From NCBI GenBank assembly GCA_026692885.1, contig JAPLNJ010001049.1, positions 1 to 5,561 of the forward strand: 5,561 nucleotides of DNA. Direction: 5' to 3'. This document shows, one piece after another, positions 4,021 through 5,561 of this stretch. The notes beneath the pieces are model-generated. The model was given only the letters and a program-made list of their open reading frames with translations. It had not been told where the DNA came from and did not search any database. Source of the stretch: Planctomycetota bacterium (GTDB lineage Bacteria > Planctomycetota > Planctomycetia > Pirellulales > Pirellulaceae). The position numbers and the translations under genes are program-made. How positions within the stretch are numbered: the first letter of the stretch is position 1; every line of letters starts with the position of its first letter.

Positions 4021-5277
4021 CTACTCTTCGTCGCGGCGGGACTTGACCTGGGGCGCCGAGTTCCGATTTTCATTGGCCAGCCAGAATCGCCAGGCATTCT
4101 TGTCGAACCCGAAGTTCGCGCCGCCGCTCAGACGAATCAGAGCCTCGAGCACTTCCTGGTTGGTCACGGTTCGGGGAATCACCTTCCGGTCGTCGCCCGC
4201 TGAAAAACCCGTGCCGGTCTGCGGCGAACTCGGCGTCGCGCCCGACGGGCCGGCCCCGGATGGCGAGAACGTCGCGGTATAGGCGTCCGATTTCGCCGGC
4301 AACACCAAGTAGTGCGTGGTGACCAGCACATCGATCAACGGCGAAATAACGCTCTTGTCTTCGATGCGTCCCAAGGCATAGGCTGCCCGATTCAAACGCA
4401 CATTGTTGGCGTCCCGCAAACACAACACGTACTGCTGGGCCGCGTGCGGTGGCTTGAGCTTGAGGATCTTGTCCAGACAGGCGTGAAAGATCTCTTCGTC
4501 GGGGTCCTGCACCGTGGCTCGGATCAGGGCCTGGATTGCAGCGGGGCTGTGAATTTCGGCCAGCACGTCGATGTACAGTAGCTTGACGTCCCGCAGGCGT
4601 TCTTCACTCAATAGCAGCGCGAGTGCTTTGACGGCCTGCGACTCGCGGATCGCGGCGATCTCTTCGTACGCCAGTTGGGCCTTGTTGGTGTCCAGCATGC
4701 CACGGCAGCGACGCAATCGCATCAGCCATTCTTTCTCGGCCCGTTCCACCGAACGCTGTCGCTCGGTGAGTTCAATCTCCTGCGGATACCGCCAGCGACC
4801 GCCGTAGAATTCGAAACCTCGCTGTCCCTGAAGCTCCTCCGGATTCACCCAGCGACCGGCGATTTGGCTATATCCCAAGCCGTGCCGCGCCCCGGCATGA
4901 TCGGGGTCCAGTTCCAGGATTCGGCGCAGATGTACCTGCCGCTGCTTCGCCAAGTTCTGCGCGCGGCACCATTCAGCCAGTTGCCACTGACCGTCCACCG
5001 TGGCGGGAGCCCGGGGCGCGAGTTGCTCGTACTCGTCATGTACGTCGGCCTGCGTGATCGCCTGACGAACCTGCGCGGCGTTCAGCACGATGCGTCCGCC
5101 TTGCTCCGTGGCAATGGTGTACTGCCGGAGCGGATGCTCGTCCCGATTCAACCACCGCCCCTGAATCTGACCGCCGGTGCGCAGCACGAACACGTCCGCC
5201 CGTGCGCGGTTTTCAACGAGTGCCGCCGTGACGGCCATCGTCAGACAGACGGTCCAGCCCAGCCCGCGCGACATCAT
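4021..5277 (-). CDS. Secreted HEAT-repeat-like protein, planctomycete type
   Basis: 418 residues. The N-terminus MMSRGLGW followed by hydrophobic TVCLTMAVTAALV and a cut site after ARA (25-27) indicates Sec export to the periplasm or cell surface. The mature start VFVLRTGGQIQGRWL, then YTIATEQGGRIVLN (53-66), resembles the small beta module common at the start of exported planctomycete proteins. A TPR-like helical part follows (about 95-135, RILELDPDHAGARHGLGY), then GRWVNPEE and GGRWRYPQEIEL (141-170) and a charged helix. Residues 200-320 form HEAT-type helical pairs (SPAAIQALIRA, DEEIFHACLDKIL, LNRAAYALGRI, SVISPLIDVLV). A Ser/Gly/Pro-rich linker (338-362) precedes a final helical piece ending NAWRFWLANENR. 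No catalytic motif is visible; it is probably a protein-binding scaffold. Two ATGs open the gene; I took the outer one. Rho converges on it and moaB diverges from it. Confidence 0.87.
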   Translation of the reverse strand: MMSRGLGWTVCLTMAVTAALVENRARADVFVLRTGGQIQGRWLNRDEHPLRQYTIATEQGGRIVLNAAQVRQAITQADVHDEYEQLAPRAPATVDGQWQLAEWCRAQNLAKQRQVHLRRILELDPDHAGARHGLGYSQIAGRWVNPEELQGQRGFEFYGGRWRYPQEIELTERQRSVERAEKEWLMRLRRCRGMLDTNKAQLAYEEIAAIRESQAVKALALLLSEERLRDVKLLYIDVLAEIHSPAAIQALIRATVQDPDEEIFHACLDKILKLKPPHAAQQYVLCLRDANNVRLNRAAYALGRIEDKSVISPLIDVLVTTHYLVLPAKSDAYTATFSPSGAGPSGATPSSPQTGTGFSAGDDRKVIPRTVTNQEVLEALIRLSGGANFGFDKNAWRFWLANENRNSAPQVKSRRDEE

Positions 5278-5298
5278 GAGATTGCAGCACCCGAAGAA

Positions 5299-5346
5299 TA
5301 CATGGCGGTGTCCTACGGCCCCTTCCCTTTCTCAGTATATGGCGGT
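5299..5346. repeat. Direct repeat TAYATGGCGGT in the divergent gap
   Basis: TACATGGCGGT at 5299-5309 and TATATGGCGGT at 5336-5346 match at 10 of 11 positions, 37 bp apart, about three and a half helix turns. Both lie in the 95-bp space between the HEAT gene and moaB. They could be paired sites for a regulator of either gene; chance is not excluded. Confidence 0.3.
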
Positions 5347-5363
5347 AAGGTCAAAGCACGCAA
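5334..5363 (-). promoter_or_regulatory. Possible promoter of the HEAT-repeat gene
   Basis: On the minus strand TTGCGT (5363-5358), an 18-bp spacer and TATACT (5339-5334) give a modest sigma70 match. It predicts a start near 5327, about 50 nt before the ATG. The -35 box is weak, and the -10 box overlaps one of the ATGGCGGT repeats. Confidence 0.3.
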
Positions 5364-5372
5364 CTGACGACC

Positions 5373-5561
5373 ATGACCACCTCTGTCGAACAACACCGTT
5401 CCGAAGGCCCCGCGGCGGTTCGCTGCGCGGTGGTCACCGTGAGCGACACACGCACTCTGGCCACCGACACGGGCGGACAAACCGTGGTGGACCGGTTGAT
5501 CGCGGCTGGCCACGTGGTGGTGGAACGGCACATCCTTCCGGACGAACCCGAACGGATGCGA
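5373..5561 (+). CDS. moaB: MoaB/Mog-type molybdopterin protein, 5' part
   Basis: The first 63 residues of a protein cut by the right edge; family members are usually about 160-200 residues. AVVTVSDTRTLATDTGG (19-35) is the opening strand and phosphate-loop region of the MoaB/MogA fold, comparable to LTVSNRR..DDTSG in E. coli MoaB. It is followed by the helix QTVVDRLIAAGH and the strand VVVERHILPDEPERMR leading to the next helix. The family adenylylates molybdopterin (MogA-type) during molybdenum cofactor synthesis in the cytoplasm. The conserved GGTG motif needed to confirm the family lies beyond the window, so MogA or a CinA-like domain remain alternatives. The ATG at 5373 is the first in frame after a TAA at 5346-5348; no good Shine-Dalgarno sequence precedes it. 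It is divergent from the HEAT gene. Confidence 0.85.
   Translation, partial: MTTSVEQHRSEGPAAVRCAVVTVSDTRTLATDTGGQTVVDRLIAAGHVVVERHILPDEPERMR

Noticed and set aside
4675..5367. 230-residue plus-strand reading frame
   Set aside because: It is antisense to the HEAT-repeat gene, whose frame carries a signal peptide and helical repeats.

Overview
The window looks like chromosomal DNA from a planctomycete, probably of the Pirellula/Blastopirellula type. The evidence is a stand-alone Uma2-family nuclease gene, a Rho factor with a Gly/Ser/Arg-rich N-terminal tail in place of the usual helical domain, and a secreted HEAT-type protein with a 'GRWV..EE' stretch of a style I associate with planctomycetes. 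Long gene-free gaps filled with palindromic repeats and mostly weak Shine-Dalgarno signals fit the same picture. The taxonomic call rests on gene style and remembered repeat motifs, not on a database search.

Layout, left to right. 1-727 has no convincing gene but several hairpins. 728-1300 (minus) is a Uma2-family PD-(D/E)XK protein with a good sigma70-type promoter and an operator-like dyad behind it. 1301-1880 is a repeat island. It contains a 162-bp element with 22-bp terminal inverted repeats, a 35-bp-arm internal palindrome and a perfect 9-bp flanking direct repeat, which is the signature of a MITE. Beside it lies a fragment sharing the same terminal sequence. At 1880-1907 there is a near-consensus plus-strand promoter (TTGACA-16 bp-TATGAT), about 550 bp upstream of rho. 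It is followed by a structured stretch ending in a terminator-like hairpin near 2030, then a long apparent leader, and two mutually exclusive hairpins just before the rho start.

2461-3753 (plus) is rho, complete, with an intrinsic terminator that includes the stop codon. The convergent gap 3754-4020 is packed with palindromes of two repeat types. 4021-5277 (minus) is a Sec-exported HEAT-repeat-like protein. Divergent from it across a 95-bp gap, a MoaB/Mog-type molybdopterin protein begins at 5373 and runs off the right edge.

The genes do not form one pathway: a nuclease-fold protein, the transcription terminator, an envelope protein and a molybdenum cofactor enzyme sit in separate transcription units. 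The most interesting content is non-coding: the MITE with its intact target duplication and the structured rho leader, which could be an sRNA or an attenuator. I saw no CRISPR array, tRNA, rRNA, defence operon or phage gene.
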